64,000 nt of DNA from Eikenella corrodens (GTDB taxonomy: Bacteria > Pseudomonadota > Gammaproteobacteria > Burkholderiales > Neisseriaceae), in NCBI RefSeq assembly GCF_900187105.1, contig NZ_LT906482.1:496001-560000 (forward strand), written 5' to 3'. The position numbers and the translations under genes were made by a program. A model generated the notes under the pieces. That model saw nothing but the letters and a program-made list of their open reading frames with translations. It was not told the DNA's origin and did no database searches. Numbering within the stretch: the stretch's first letter is position 1; each line of letters opens with the position of its first letter. This document shows, piece after piece, positions 8,102 to 15,858 of this stretch.

Positions 8102-9154
8102 CTACTCTTCCACGCAATCCCAATCGGTGGCCGTATTGGCCGCCACATTGCGGCGCAGGCGTTTGCCGATGAGCGCGTCGTAATGCTTGGGCGCCAGCCC
8201 GTAGCCGGGGCGCACGCTGCGGATGCAGTCGGCGCCGATGGTGTCACCCGCTTTCATATCCTTCACAAAATACAGCGAACGGCGAAACTGGATATTGCCC
8301 TGCTCGCTCGATTTCAAACCGTAATCGGCCTGCCCCAGCGCCTGCCAGGCGGTATGGCTGCTGCGGCACAGTTCGGCCAAATCCTGCGGCTCTAAAGAAA
8401 AACTGTCGTCCGGACCGCCGCCGTTTCTGTCTAGCGTGAAGTGTTTTTCGATTACGCACGCACCGAGCGCCACGGCGGCGATGGCGGTGGTGTTGTCCAG
8501 CGTGTGGTCGGACAAACCCACCGGCACGCCGAAGCGCTGCGCCATATCGGGCAGCGTGCGCAGGTTGTAATCCGCCGCCGGAGCGGGGTAGCCGCTCACG
8601 CAGTGCAGCAGCACCAATTCCTTGCAGCCGCCTTCGCGCGCAGCGGCCACGGCTTCGGCGATTTCTTCTGCATCGGCCATGCCGGTGGACACAATCATCG
8701 GCTTGCCGGTTTGCGCCACATAACGGATCAGCGGCAAATCCACCGCTTCAAACGAGGCGATTTTGTAAGCCGGGGCGTTGAGGCTTTCCAGCAAATCCAC
8801 CGCCGTGAAGTCAAACGGCGAACTGAAAATGGTGATGCCCTGCTCGCGGGCAAAATCAAACAGCGGCTTGTGCCATTCCCAAGGCAGATGTGCTTTTTGA
8901 TACAGCTCGTGCAGCGTTTGCCCGTCCCACAGGCCGCCTTTGATTTGAAACTCGGGCGCGTTGCTGCGCAGCGTGATGGTGTCGGCGGTGTAGGTTTGGA
9001 TTTTGACGGCATCGGCACCGGCAGCCTTGGCCTGTTCTATGATGTTGAAGGCGGTTTGCAGGCTGCCGTTATGGTTGGCCGACATCTCGGCAATGATGTA
9101 GGGCGGGTGGGCAGCGCCGATGGGGCGGCCGTTGATTTGGAATGCGGGTTTCAT
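8102..9154 (-). CDS. pseI: Pseudaminic acid synthase
   Basis: The 350-residue protein is a NeuB-family synthase that condenses 2,4-diacetamido-2,4,6-trideoxy-L-altrose with phosphoenolpyruvate to give pseudaminic acid. The TIM-barrel part runs from about residue 15 to 275 (PPYIIAEMSANHNGSL, DAVKIQTYTADTIT, SSPFDFTAVDLLE, KIASFEAVDLPLI, VGLSDHT, EKHFTLDR). A C-terminal antifreeze-like SAF domain covers about 290-350 (RSLYFVKDMKAGDTI). The GGGPDDSFSLEP segment is typical of PseI rather than of sialic acid synthases. It lies just downstream of the pseGH gene on the same strand. Confidence 0.93.
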   Translation of the reverse strand: MKPAFQINGRPIGAAHPPYIIAEMSANHNGSLQTAFNIIEQAKAAGADAVKIQTYTADTITLRSNAPEFQIKGGLWDGQTLHELYQKAHLPWEWHKPLFDFAREQGITIFSSPFDFTAVDLLESLNAPAYKIASFEAVDLPLIRYVAQTGKPMIVSTGMADAEEIAEAVAAAREGGCKELVLLHCVSGYPAPAADYNLRTLPDMAQRFGVPVGLSDHTLDNTTAIAAVALGACVIEKHFTLDRNGGGPDDSFSLEPQDLAELCRSSHTAWQALGQADYGLKSSEQGNIQFRRSLYFVKDMKAGDTIGADCIRSVRPGYGLAPKHYDALIGKRLRRNVAANTATDWDCVEE

Positions 9155-9205
9155 GGGTAGTTTCGGTTTCAGGTAGCCTTCATGGGGAGGCTGCCGTTTT
9201 AGCGT

Positions 9206-10858
9206 TTAATACAAAAAATCTTCGGCACGAAGCACAAATGACAAGGCCTGCTGCGCCTCCTGCCCGGCTGCCTTATCTGCCGGGCGGAAACCGAGCCGGC
9301 GGTGCAGGGCCTGGCTGGCGGCATTGTGCGGCAACACTTGGCCGTGTACTTCGCGCATATTCAGGCGGCAGAAAGCATATTGTAACGCCAGCTGCCCCAA
9401 TGTGCTGCCGTGGCCTTGGCCGCGCGGGCAATCGGGCGCAAGGTATAAGCCCCATTCGCAGCGGCCGCCGCCCAGGTGTTTGAAGCTGGCATAGCCCTGC
9501 GCCGTGCCGCCGGCTTCATACAGCAGCATGGTGAACTCGGGATTGGCCAGCTGGCGGGCAAACCATGCCTGGTGCCCATCCCAAGCGATTTCCCCGCTAT
9601 CGAACATAAAGCGGCGAATCTCGGGATGATTGCGCCACTCAAACAGGCGGCGGCAATCGGCAGACGCGGCGGGTCGCAGCACGGCAGGCGCGAAATCGGC
9701 CAAATTATTGGCTGCCCGCAGCACGCCGCGCCCATCGCACAGCGCGGCGGCACGGCGGCTTTGCTCTGCCCGCAGGGCAGGCGTTTCGGCCAACAGACTG
9801 GCCAAGCTGGCAGGCAAATCCGCCATATCAGCCACGCTCGCCACGCCGGCCTGCTGCAAGGTTTCAGCGATGCCGCGTTGGTTTTCCGCCAACACCAGCA
9901 TCATGGTGGGCAATCCCAAGCAGCAGCGTTCCCACGAAGTGCTGCCCGCCGCACCGATGGCCAAATTGGCTTCAGCCATCAACTCGGCCATATTGTTTGC
10001 GCCCACCAGCACGCGGCAAGGATACGGCGCGCTATCGGCAAAAGCCTGCACGGCAGCGGTGTGCGGCGCGGTTTTGCCCATCACCACGGTAACGCGGCAG
10101 GCGGCAGGCAGGCTACCTGAAAGCGCCTGCAGCACCGCCAAAGTATGGTTGTCCTTATCCACGCCGCCCAAATTCACCAAAATATGCTTCAGGTAGCCTG
10201 TCTCGGCTTGGGCGGCACGGCGTTGCAGGCTTGCCTCGCGCCACGCTGCAAATTCTTCGCGCAGTAGGGCGTAGCGCGTGCCGGTGAGCAGGCGGCAGGC
10301 AGGCGGCATCAGGCCAACGTAATCGGCAGGGGTGTGGCCGAGGTTTTGATCCAGCAGCAAATCGGCGGCGTGGGGGCGGTCGGCCAAATCGTCTATCGCC
10401 ATCAGGCGGCTGCCCGCGGCAGCTTTGGCGGCCTGCTCCCACTCGGCGGATAAGGCATAGTGGTCGCAAATAATCCAATCCGGCGCAAAAGCGCGGATAT
10501 GCGGCACGCAATCGGCGGCATCCTGCGCCTGTGATACCGGCAGCCAATGGGCATGGGCTGGCTTAAAGTGCGTTGCTGTCTTCGCTTCGTTTTGGCAAAG
10601 CTCACTGCGTTCATTTCTGCTACGCAGAAGCTCGCTGAATTCGCGTTCAGGTAGCCTTCCGGCCTGCGGCGGCACGGGCAGCAACACCAAGCCGAAACCG
10701 GCGCGCTCGATGGTTTCGCCCAAATGGCCGGGTAGCGCACGGCAGATAAAACGCACCTCATGGCCGCGCCGCGAAAGCTCATGCGCCAGCGTGAGGCAGC
10801 GCATGATGTGGCCGCTGCCGATTTGGAGGGACGCGTCTGCACGGATTAAAATCTTCAT
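9206..10858 (-). CDS. PseG-PseH fusion: UDP-sugar hydrolase plus N-acetyltransferase of the pseudaminic acid pathway
   Basis: This 550-residue protein joins two pathway steps. Residues 1 to about 375 are PseG, a GT-B-like hydrolase that removes UDP from UDP-2,4-diacetamido-trideoxy-altrose: IGSGHIMRCLTLAHELSRRG with the catalytic-region His17, WIICDHYALSAEWE, ILVNLGGVDKDN and GAAGSTSWERCCLGLP. Residues from about 380 to 550 are a GNAT domain matching PseH, which acetylates the 4-amino group: LRPAASADCRRLFEWRNHPEIR and a CoA-binding CPRGQGHGSTLGQLAL. The separate activities are usual in Campylobacter and Helicobacter. The ATG at 10858 matches the PseG start. Residues about 68-100 come from a DUS-linked insert. 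Confidence 0.9.
   Translation of the reverse strand: MKILIRADASLQIGSGHIMRCLTLAHELSRRGHEVRFICRALPGHLGETIERAGFGLVLLPVPPQAGRLPEREFSELLRSRNERSELCQNEAKTATHFKPAHAHWLPVSQAQDAADCVPHIRAFAPDWIICDHYALSAEWEQAAKAAAGSRLMAIDDLADRPHAADLLLDQNLGHTPADYVGLMPPACRLLTGTRYALLREEFAAWREASLQRRAAQAETGYLKHILVNLGGVDKDNHTLAVLQALSGSLPAACRVTVVMGKTAPHTAAVQAFADSAPYPCRVLVGANNMAELMAEANLAIGAAGSTSWERCCLGLPTMMLVLAENQRGIAETLQQAGVASVADMADLPASLASLLAETPALRAEQSRRAAALCDGRGVLRAANNLADFAPAVLRPAASADCRRLFEWRNHPEIRRFMFDSGEIAWDGHQAWFARQLANPEFTMLLYEAGGTAQGYASFKHLGGGRCEWGLYLAPDCPRGQGHGSTLGQLALQYAFCRLNMREVHGQVLPHNAASQALHRRLGFRPADKAAGQEAQQALSFVLRAEDFLY
10562..10657 (-). repeat. DUS-linked cassette inserted in frame in pseGH
   Basis: A DUS at 10646-10657 is followed, in gene orientation, by the module GAATTCAGCGAGCTTCTGCG and a second GAACGCAGTGAGCTTTGCC unit. 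It encodes about 30 charged residues (residues 68-100) between the first Rossmann strands and the WIICDHY block, where PseG proteins normally have a short loop. The module also occurs outside genes at 10879-10930 and 11221-11270. Confidence 0.6.
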
Positions 10859-10947
10859 CGTTTGGTCTTTAATCAAGGGCTACCTGAAAGCGAACGCAGC
10901 CTTCTGCGTAGCAAAAACACAGGCTACCTGAAAACAGGAAAACCATT

Positions 10948-11220
10948 ATGCGCACCATCACCCACAACCCGGCCGCACAACGCTTCGAATACACCGAACA
11001 CGGCACAACCTATTATGTGTCCTACCGCGCTGAAGACGGTATCTGGCAGCTGTTGCACACCGAAGCACCGGCCAGCCCCTACGGGCGCGGCATCGCTGCC
11101 GACATCGTCCGCACCACGCTGGAAGAAGCGCGACGGCAGGGCGTGAAAATCCGCAGCGACTGCCCGTTCGTGATCGGCTATCTTGCCTTTCACCCGGAAT
11201 TTGCCGATTTGGAAGCCTAA
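10948..11220 (+). CDS. Small GNAT-like N-acetyltransferase (YjdJ-like, single domain)
   Basis: The 90-residue protein belongs to the short acetyltransferase family exemplified by YjdJ and the Arabidopsis At2g31490-like folds. It has EYTEHGTTYYVSYRAEDG, the CoA-binding-like PYGRGIAADIVRTTLEEARR, and the typical C-terminal SDCPFVIGYLAFHPEFADL. The ATG has a good Shine-Dalgarno, AGGAAA, at the usual distance. It is on the opposite strand between pseF and pseGH and so belongs to neither operon. The substrate is unknown; no link to pseudaminic acid can be read from the sequence. DUS-linked repeat modules flank it on both sides. Confidence 0.8.
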   Translation: MRTITHNPAAQRFEYTEHGTTYYVSYRAEDGIWQLLHTEAPASPYGRGIAADIVRTTLEEARRQGVKIRSDCPFVIGYLAFHPEFADLEA

Positions 11221-11270
11221 AGGCTAGCTGAAAGCGAACACCGTGAGCTTCTACGCGGCAAAAGGCGCAG
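11221..11270 (+). repeat. DUS-linked module after the GNAT gene
   Basis: A variant uptake sequence (AGGCTAGCTGAA) is followed by AGCGAACACCGTGAGCTTCT and ACGCGGCAAAA. The same module, in diverged form, is at 10879-10930 and within pseGH. Confidence 0.5.
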
Positions 11271-11288
11271 CTAGGTTTGCCAATCTGG

Positions 11289-12056
11289 CTAACCGCCCAT
11301 CTCCTGCAACACCCGCCACATCATTTCCGCCCGCACCCAATCTTCCGGCGTATCAATGTCCTGCACACGATAGCGCGGCAGTTTCACGGCAGCAGAACGG
11401 CTGTTAAAAATCGGTTTTTCCGCCAGCCAAGCCTCGGCACTGCCCCAATAAAACTGCCCCGCATCATGCCAAGCGTGCTCCAAATCCTGCGAGCGCACGG
11501 CAAAATTTTCCGGCTGAAACATCGACACGCCGCCCTGCCCGTTCAGCCGCAGGGCACGCTGGATAGGAAAGGGGAAATCGGTTACCGAAAAAGCATAATC
11601 GCCACCGCTTCGGCGCAGCGTATCCAGCCCGCGTTGCAGGTCGGCAGGGCGCACGAATGGGGCGGTGGCATACAGGCAGCAGACTTCGGGCAAGGCTGGC
11701 TTGAGGCTAGCTGAACAATCCGGCTGCCCGCTTTTGCCATGTAACAACCCGCTGCGCTCAATTTCAGGTAGCCTCTCCGCCAGCAGCGTGGCAACGGCAT
11801 GACGCATCACGGCGCCGGTGGTGGCGAAATCATCCGCCAGCTCGGGCGGGCGCACAAACGGGGTTTCCACGCCGTATTGCCGCGCCACGGCGGCGATTTC
11901 TTCATCATCGGTCGACACCGCCACACGCACAAAGCAGCCGCTCTCCAGCGCCGCTTCGATGGAATAGGCAATCATCGGCTTGCCGTTGAATGGCTTGATG
12001 TTTTTGCGCGGAATGCGTTTGCTGCCACCGCGGGCGGGAATGATGCAAAGGGTCAT
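11289..12056 (-). CDS. pseF: Pseudaminic acid cytidylyltransferase
   Basis: The 255-residue protein activates pseudaminic acid to its CMP form using CTP. It shows the nucleotidyltransferase start TLCIIPARGGSKRIPRKNIK, FNGKPMIAYSIEAAL, VAVSTDDEEIAAVA, the YATAPFVRPADLQ block, and a C-terminal YRVQDIDTPEDWVRAEMMW typical of PseF and related CMP-nonulosonate synthetases. The ATG at 12056 gives the family N-terminus; further upstream codons in the same frame are not conserved. Residues about 94-118 come from a DUS-bounded insert (11704-11774). It lies upstream of pseGH on the same strand with the small GNAT gene, on the other strand, in the gap. Confidence 0.92.
   Translation of the reverse strand: MTLCIIPARGGSKRIPRKNIKPFNGKPMIAYSIEAALESGCFVRVAVSTDDEEIAAVARQYGVETPFVRPPELADDFATTGAVMRHAVATLLAERLPEIERSGLLHGKSGQPDCSASLKPALPEVCCLYATAPFVRPADLQRGLDTLRRSGGDYAFSVTDFPFPIQRALRLNGQGGVSMFQPENFAVRSQDLEHAWHDAGQFYWGSAEAWLAEKPIFNSRSAAVKLPRYRVQDIDTPEDWVRAEMMWRVLQEMGG
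11704..11774 (-). repeat. DUS-bounded in-frame cassette inside pseF
   Basis: A complete DUS (11763-11774) and a one-base variant copy in opposite orientation (11704-11715) bracket about 47 bases. They encode Ser/Gly-rich sequence just before the conserved YATAPFVRP block of PseF. In gene orientation the unit starts with DUS followed by a GAGCGCAGCGGGTTG stretch similar to the modules in pseGH. Confidence 0.55.
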
Positions 12057-12215
12057 GGAGTAGCGGTTTCTGCCGGCCTTGGGGAAGGCGTGGCGAATAC
12101 GGTTTATTACGGCGGGGATTATAGCTGATTTGGGCAGGTGGCCGCAGCGGTTTGCGATGGGTGCAGGCAGGGATTGCGGTGGCTGCAACAAGGGTTTCGG
12201 CGGTGCTTGGCATGG

Positions 12216-12319
12216 TATAGTGAATTAACAAAAACCAGTACAGCGTTGACTCGCCTTGCCGTAACGTGTGTACTGTCTGCGGCTCGCCGCCTTGTCCTGA
12301 TTTTTGTTAATCCACTAAA
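12216..12319. repeat. Short Correia-type element (CREE) 1
   Basis: The 104-base element has terminal inverted repeats TATAGTGAATTAACAAAAA and TTTTTGTTAATCCACTA. Internally it has the arms GGCTCGCCGCCTTGTCCTG and GACTCGCCTTGCCGTAACG characteristic of neisserial Correia repeats, and it lacks the roughly 50-base centre of the long form. It lies in the gap between pseF and a nitroreductase gene. It is almost identical to the element at 50204-50307. Confidence 0.8.
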
Positions 12320-12345
12320 ATGTAAAATCCGCCCGTCTATCAAAA

Positions 12346-12374
12346 AGGCTACCTGGAACTTTTCAGGTAGCCTC
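12346..12374 (-). terminator. DUS-pair hairpin after the nitroreductase gene
   Basis: A slightly diverged uptake sequence (CCTGGAA) pairs with an intact reverse copy about 20 bases past the stop codon. This is the common terminator design of the window. Confidence 0.65.
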
Positions 12375-12392
12375 AAATTTGTGTGCGGCGCT

Positions 12393-13118
12393 TCAAATAT
12401 GCCGATACACCTCGTCAAACGGTAGACGGTAGCGTTCGCCCCAAATACCATGGCCTTCCTTGCGGATGCCGCAGGAAACAACCATGTTGATTTCTGCGCC
12501 GCGCGGCAGGTTCAGAATACGTTTCACGCGGTGGCTGTCCAGCCCTTCCATCGGGCAGGTGTCGTAGCCGGCTTCAGCCATGGCGAGCATAAAGGTTTGT
12601 GCCGCCAAGCCGCAGCTTTTGTGCACCACCACACGCATATCGGCTTCAGACACATAGCGCATCATCGGGCGGAACAGGCCGATGCTCCATGAGAGCATTT
12701 TGCGGAACGCACCGAGCAGGCCGAAGCAGCGGGCATAAACAAAGGGCATGAGCTTGTTGCGGTAGCCTTCTTCCGCCTGAATGCGTTTGGCCTGTTTTTC
12801 CGGCGGGCTGTTGCGTTGGATGTTGCCGCGCTCGAAATCGAGCACGGTTTGGGCGCGGCTGCGGTGCAGGTCTTGGCGGGTAACGAACACCACCATTTGC
12901 GGTGCGGTGGCGGCGGCTTTCTGCCCGAGGCAGGCTTCGGCGAGCTGCTTTAACACGGCAGCATCGGTAATGTGGTAGAACTCGTAAAGCTGCATATTGG
13001 AGCTGCTGGGGGCAAGCTGGGCGAGGCGCAGACATTGGCGCACGGTGTCGGCATCAATGGGTACGTCGCCGTAGTGGCGCACGGAGCGGCGGCGTTCGAG
13101 GGCTTGTTGCAGGGTCAT
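12393..13118 (-). CDS. Nitroreductase family protein
   Basis: The 241-residue protein is an FMN-dependent nitroreductase-fold oxidoreductase. The N-terminal LERRRSVRHYGDVPID carries the phosphate-binding Arg and Ser residues, LAPSSSNMQLYEFYHI the flavin contact region, and KSCGLAAQTFMLAMAEAGYDTCPMEGLD the dimer-interface helix. An unusually long central segment (about residues 95-150, with YARCFGLLGAFRKML) distinguishes it from NfsB. The electron acceptor is unknown. It starts with ATG at 13118 behind a DUS-containing leader and is followed by a DUS-pair terminator. It is unrelated to the surrounding pse genes by function. Confidence 0.88.
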   Translation of the reverse strand: MTLQQALERRRSVRHYGDVPIDADTVRQCLRLAQLAPSSSNMQLYEFYHITDAAVLKQLAEACLGQKAAATAPQMVVFVTRQDLHRSRAQTVLDFERGNIQRNSPPEKQAKRIQAEEGYRNKLMPFVYARCFGLLGAFRKMLSWSIGLFRPMMRYVSEADMRVVVHKSCGLAAQTFMLAMAEAGYDTCPMEGLDSHRVKRILNLPRGAEINMVVSCGIRKEGHGIWGERYRLPFDEVYRHI

Positions 13119-13222
13119 GATTACTCCTTCAGGTAGCCTGAAAACATTATTTTAAACAATGCTCAAAATGATTGCATTAATCCTTGGCAAGCGCAGGCGG
13201 TAACCTTGCACCATTCGGCGCC

Positions 13223-13909
13223 TTACTCTGCCACCGGGCCGCTTTGAAACACCAGCCGCAAGTCTTCTCGGCAGCTGCCGGAGAGTGCCCACACGGCGGT
13301 ATTCGGCATAGGCAGGGCGGTTTGAAAGGCACGGAAGGCAGCCATATCGGCAGGAGAGGCTACCTGAAAGCCTAAAAGTTTCCAGGCCAATAAGGCAATC
13401 CAAATCCCGTGGCCGAACAATAAGCTGCCATCGGGCAACTGATGCCATTGCTGCAAAAACGCTTCCAGCCGTGTATCGAAATCGGCAAAGCTGTCCGCGC
13501 CCTGCCCCACTCGCTCGTCCACATCGCCGCGCTGCCAATAGGCTTGGGCAAGAGGCTTGCGCTCGCCAGGGCTGAGCTTGGCGATCAAATCGAATGGCAG
13601 ATAGGAAAATTCGTTTAAACAGGGCAACTCAGCGGGCTCGATGCCGTAGTGCCGGCAATAGGGCGCGGCAGTTTCGCGGGTGCGGCGCATTTGGGAGACG
13701 AACACCGAGCGGCTTGAGGGTTCGCCGTGCGGCGGCGCACTATTTTCTTGTGGGCTCAGCTCGCTGTGTTTGCTTTCAGGTAGTCTGGCAACAAGTTCGG
13801 CGGCTTGGCGGCGGCCGATGTCGCTCAACGGAAGCTCGCAGTCGGGCAGCGGCGCACCGCCGGCGTTGGCGTGGCTTTGGGCATGGCGGATGAGGTAGAG
13901 AGTTTTCAT
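13223..13909 (-). CDS. Histidine phosphatase family protein (phosphoglycerate mutase-like)
   Basis: The 228-residue protein has the LIRHAQSHANAGGAP motif with the nucleophilic His, a second Arg in SQMRRTRETAAPY, acidic NEFSYLPFD near the active site, and FGHGIWIALLAW with the second catalytic His. These mark branch-1 histidine phosphatases (CobC/SixA/GpmB-like). The substrate is unknown. Between RQAAELVARLPES and the FVSQMRRT block is a Ser/Pro-rich segment of about 20 residues, which begins at a variant uptake sequence (13775-13786) and looks inserted. It stands between the nitroreductase and YqaA-like genes on the same strand. Confidence 0.85.
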   Translation of the reverse strand: MKTLYLIRHAQSHANAGGAPLPDCELPLSDIGRRQAAELVARLPESKHSELSPQENSAPPHGEPSSRSVFVSQMRRTRETAAPYCRHYGIEPAELPCLNEFSYLPFDLIAKLSPGERKPLAQAYWQRGDVDERVGQGADSFADFDTRLEAFLQQWHQLPDGSLLFGHGIWIALLAWKLLGFQVASPADMAAFRAFQTALPMPNTAVWALSGSCREDLRLVFQSGPVAE

Positions 13910-13955
13910 GTGTTTCTGTCCTATCTCATAAGGATAGTTTTCAGGTAGCCCACAA

Positions 13956-14375
13956 TCAAAGCAACCACTCCACGCCCTGCCAAATCAAGGCATAACGGGC
14001 AAACTTACCCACCGCCAGCGCTGCCGTGCATGCCCACGCGTTCAAACGCAGCCAGCCGGCAGCCAGGGGCAAAGCATCGCCAGCCACGGGCAGCCAAGCC
14101 AAAAGCAGCAACCATGCGCCATACCGCCGCCGCAGGCTCACGGCTCGGGGAGACAGTTTGCTTTGGCCGCGCTCCGGCAATTGGCAGCCGATCCAATAGG
14201 AAGTGAAGCTGCCCAAGGTGTTGCCGCTGCCTGCCGCCAGCCAGGCCGCCCACGCGGCTTCTGGGCGCTGCCATAAGAAGGCGGCAAACGCGGCCTCGGA
14301 CGTACCGGGCAGCAGCGTGGCGGAAGTGAAAGCGGAAAACCACAGCGCGGCGAGTAGGGAGAAATCAGACATCAT
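13956..14375 (-). CDS. YqaA-like small membrane protein (SNARE-associated/DedA-related)
   Basis: The roughly 139-residue protein has four to five hydrophobic segments and the pattern of YqaA-type members of the DedA/VTT superfamily: LLPGTSEAAFAAFLW, GNTLGSFTSYWIGCQ, RRYGAWLLLLAWLPVAGDALPLAAGWLR. The proline-containing LPVAGDALPLAAG loop corresponds to the re-entrant motif. The family acts in the cytoplasmic membrane, with some members in lipid translocation; a specific role for YqaA proteins is not established. ATG at 14375 or 14372 is more likely than the TTG three bases before. It lies downstream of a DUS-linked repeat. Confidence 0.75.
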   Translation of the reverse strand: MMSDFSLLAALWFSAFTSATLLPGTSEAAFAAFLWQRPEAAWAAWLAAGSGNTLGSFTSYWIGCQLPERGQSKLSPRAVSLRRRYGAWLLLLAWLPVAGDALPLAAGWLRLNAWACTAALAVGKFARYALIWQGVEWLL

Positions 14376-14387
14376 CAATGGCGTTGC

Positions 14388-14449
14388 AGGCTAGCTGAAA
14401 AATGAAAATAAGGTTTCCGAAAAAAGCCGAGTTGCGGCGCAGCTAAAAC
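14388..14449 (+). repeat. DUS-linked extended repeat, type A (copy 1)
   Basis: A variant uptake sequence is followed by AAGGTTTCCGAAAAAAGCCG and AGTTGCGGCGCAGCTAAAA. Two other copies of the same arrangement are at 51646-51700 and 54432-54487, which makes this a repeat larger than the DUS itself. Confidence 0.55.
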
Positions 14450-14518
14450 CAGAGTACCCAAGCAAGCAGCCCAGCGGTTTAAGCTATAATCAGGGCTGCA
14501 TTTTACAAGGAAACCGCC

Positions 14519-14743
14519 ATGCCCCACACCCTGCCCCGCGGCCTCTACCGCCACTACAAAGGCAATCTCTACGAACTGCTGCACACAGCGCGGCACAGTG
14601 AAACAGAAGAGCCGCTGGCGGTATACCGCGCGCTCTATGGCGACTACGGCGTGTGGGTGCGCCCGCTGGCGATGTTTGCGGAGGAAGTGGCCACGGACAA
14701 CGGCTCTGTGGCACGGTTTGCGCTGGTGAAGGCGTTCGACTGA
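14519..14743 (+). CDS. DUF1653 domain protein
   Basis: The 74-residue protein matches the DUF1653 family over its whole length: PRGLYRHYKGNLYELLHTAR, HSETEEPLAVYRALYG, GVWVRPLAMFAEEV. Members are small, soluble, probably SH3-like proteins found across proteobacteria, with no established biochemical role. The gene is isolated between divergent neighbours and is followed by a DUS-pair hairpin. Confidence 0.85.
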   Translation: MPHTLPRGLYRHYKGNLYELLHTARHSETEEPLAVYRALYGDYGVWVRPLAMFAEEVATDNGSVARFALVKAFD

Positions 14744-14758
14744 CGGCTGAAACACCGA

Positions 14759-14822
14759 AGGCTACCTGAACATACGGCGCAATGCAGTAAAAATACGTTG
14801 GCTGCATTTCAGGTAGCCTTTA
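14759..14822 (+). terminator. DUS-pair hairpin after DUF1653 gene
   Basis: Two inverted uptake sequences with a 36-base spacer and T-rich right flank start 16 bases past the stop codon. The long loop makes it a weaker terminator than the tight pairs elsewhere. Confidence 0.5.
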
Positions 14823-14975
14823 TTGCGTTTTGCAGGCTACCTGAAAATGCCTACTTGCTTCTGCACCCAGCCGGCTTATAACCGGCAGCAATTTCCATAA
14901 AAGTAATCATTCTTTCACAAAATGCCGTGTGCTTGATACAGTTTGCCAACGTTGAACTGCCGATAAGGACAAGCC

Positions 14976-15788
14976 ATGAATTTTGTAAAACCGGAACATT
15001 TGCGCGACTTCTACCCCCATGAAATTTTGCAGGATTCTCTGCAAAAAGCTCAGGCAAAATCAGGCTCGAGCCTGAAAACGCTGGCGATTTTGAGCTTTCT
15101 GGGCGGCGGTTATGTTGGCTTCGGCTATTTGGCGTTTTTAAAAGTGGTTACCGGCATTCCGCCCGAATGGCCGGGCCTGGCCAACTTGCTGGGCGCGGCC
15201 GTGTTCCCTATCTGTCTGATTTGTATTTTGATTGGCGGCGGCGAGCTGGCCACGGGCAATATGATGCTGATGGGGCTGGGCTGGTTTGGCAAAAGAATCA
15301 ATGTGGCCAACCTGATGCGCAACTGGCTGATTGTGAGCTTGGGCAATTTGGCCGGTGCTTTGTGTATGGCGTATTTCCTCGGGCATTTCGTGGGCTTGAC
15401 CGAAGGCGTGGCGGCGGCGAAAACCGTTGCCATTGCCGAAGCCAAGGTGGGCATGAGCTTTGGCCGTTCGTTTGTGTCGGCCATTGCCTGCAACTGGATG
15501 GTGTGCATGGGTATTTGGTTTTATTTCGGCGCGAAGCAGACTTCGGGGCGAATTTTGGCGATGTGGTTTCCGGTGATGACCTTTGTGCTGATTGGGCTGC
15601 AACACTTTGTGGCCAATATGTTTATCATCCCGGCCGGCATTTTTGCGGGAGCGAATGTGTCGTGGGGGCAGTTTTTTGCCAATATGATTCCCGTGTTTCT
15701 AGGCAATGTGGCCGGCGGCACGGCGTTTGTGGCGGCTTCGTATCTGCACGCGTATAAGCATTTATTGAAAGACGATTATTCGATTTAG
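14976..15788 (+). CDS. Formate/nitrite transporter family channel
   Basis: The 270-residue protein is a member of the FNT family (FocA/NirC/FdhC), pentameric channels for formate, nitrite or hydrosulfide in the cytoplasmic membrane. Six hydrophobic helices are visible, with the family sequence LICILIGGGELATGNMMLM (the GxELxTG signature), NWLIVSLGNLAGALCMAYF, CNWMVCMGIWFYFGAK with the conserved Asn region, HFVANMFIIPAGIF with the pore His, and GNVAGGTAFV near the end. The extended N-terminus (about 35 residues before the first helix) is soluble. Substrate cannot be chosen from sequence alone. It stands alone and ends in a DUS-pair terminator. Confidence 0.9.
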   Translation: MNFVKPEHLRDFYPHEILQDSLQKAQAKSGSSLKTLAILSFLGGGYVGFGYLAFLKVVTGIPPEWPGLANLLGAAVFPICLICILIGGGELATGNMMLMGLGWFGKRINVANLMRNWLIVSLGNLAGALCMAYFLGHFVGLTEGVAAAKTVAIAEAKVGMSFGRSFVSAIACNWMVCMGIWFYFGAKQTSGRILAMWFPVMTFVLIGLQHFVANMFIIPAGIFAGANVSWGQFFANMIPVFLGNVAGGTAFVAASYLHAYKHLLKDDYSI

Positions 15789-15806
15789 CTGTCATACCAT
15801 GCGGTT

Positions 15807-15842
15807 AAAAGGCTACCTGAAAACCGGTTTCAGGTAGCCTTT
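15807..15842. terminator. DUS-pair terminator between FNT gene and pseC
   Basis: The two genes converge here. AAAAGGCTACCTGAAA pairs with TTTCAGGTAGCCTTT around a short loop, so the hairpin can serve both genes. Confidence 0.75.
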
Positions 15843-15858
15843 GTCGTGTTTGCGGTCA

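Noticed and set aside
7692-8172. Several overlapping plus-strand frames in the pseI-flippase gap
   Set aside because: They fall on the dispersed hairpin repeat, encode Arg/Lys-rich low-complexity sequence and overlap each other in all frames.
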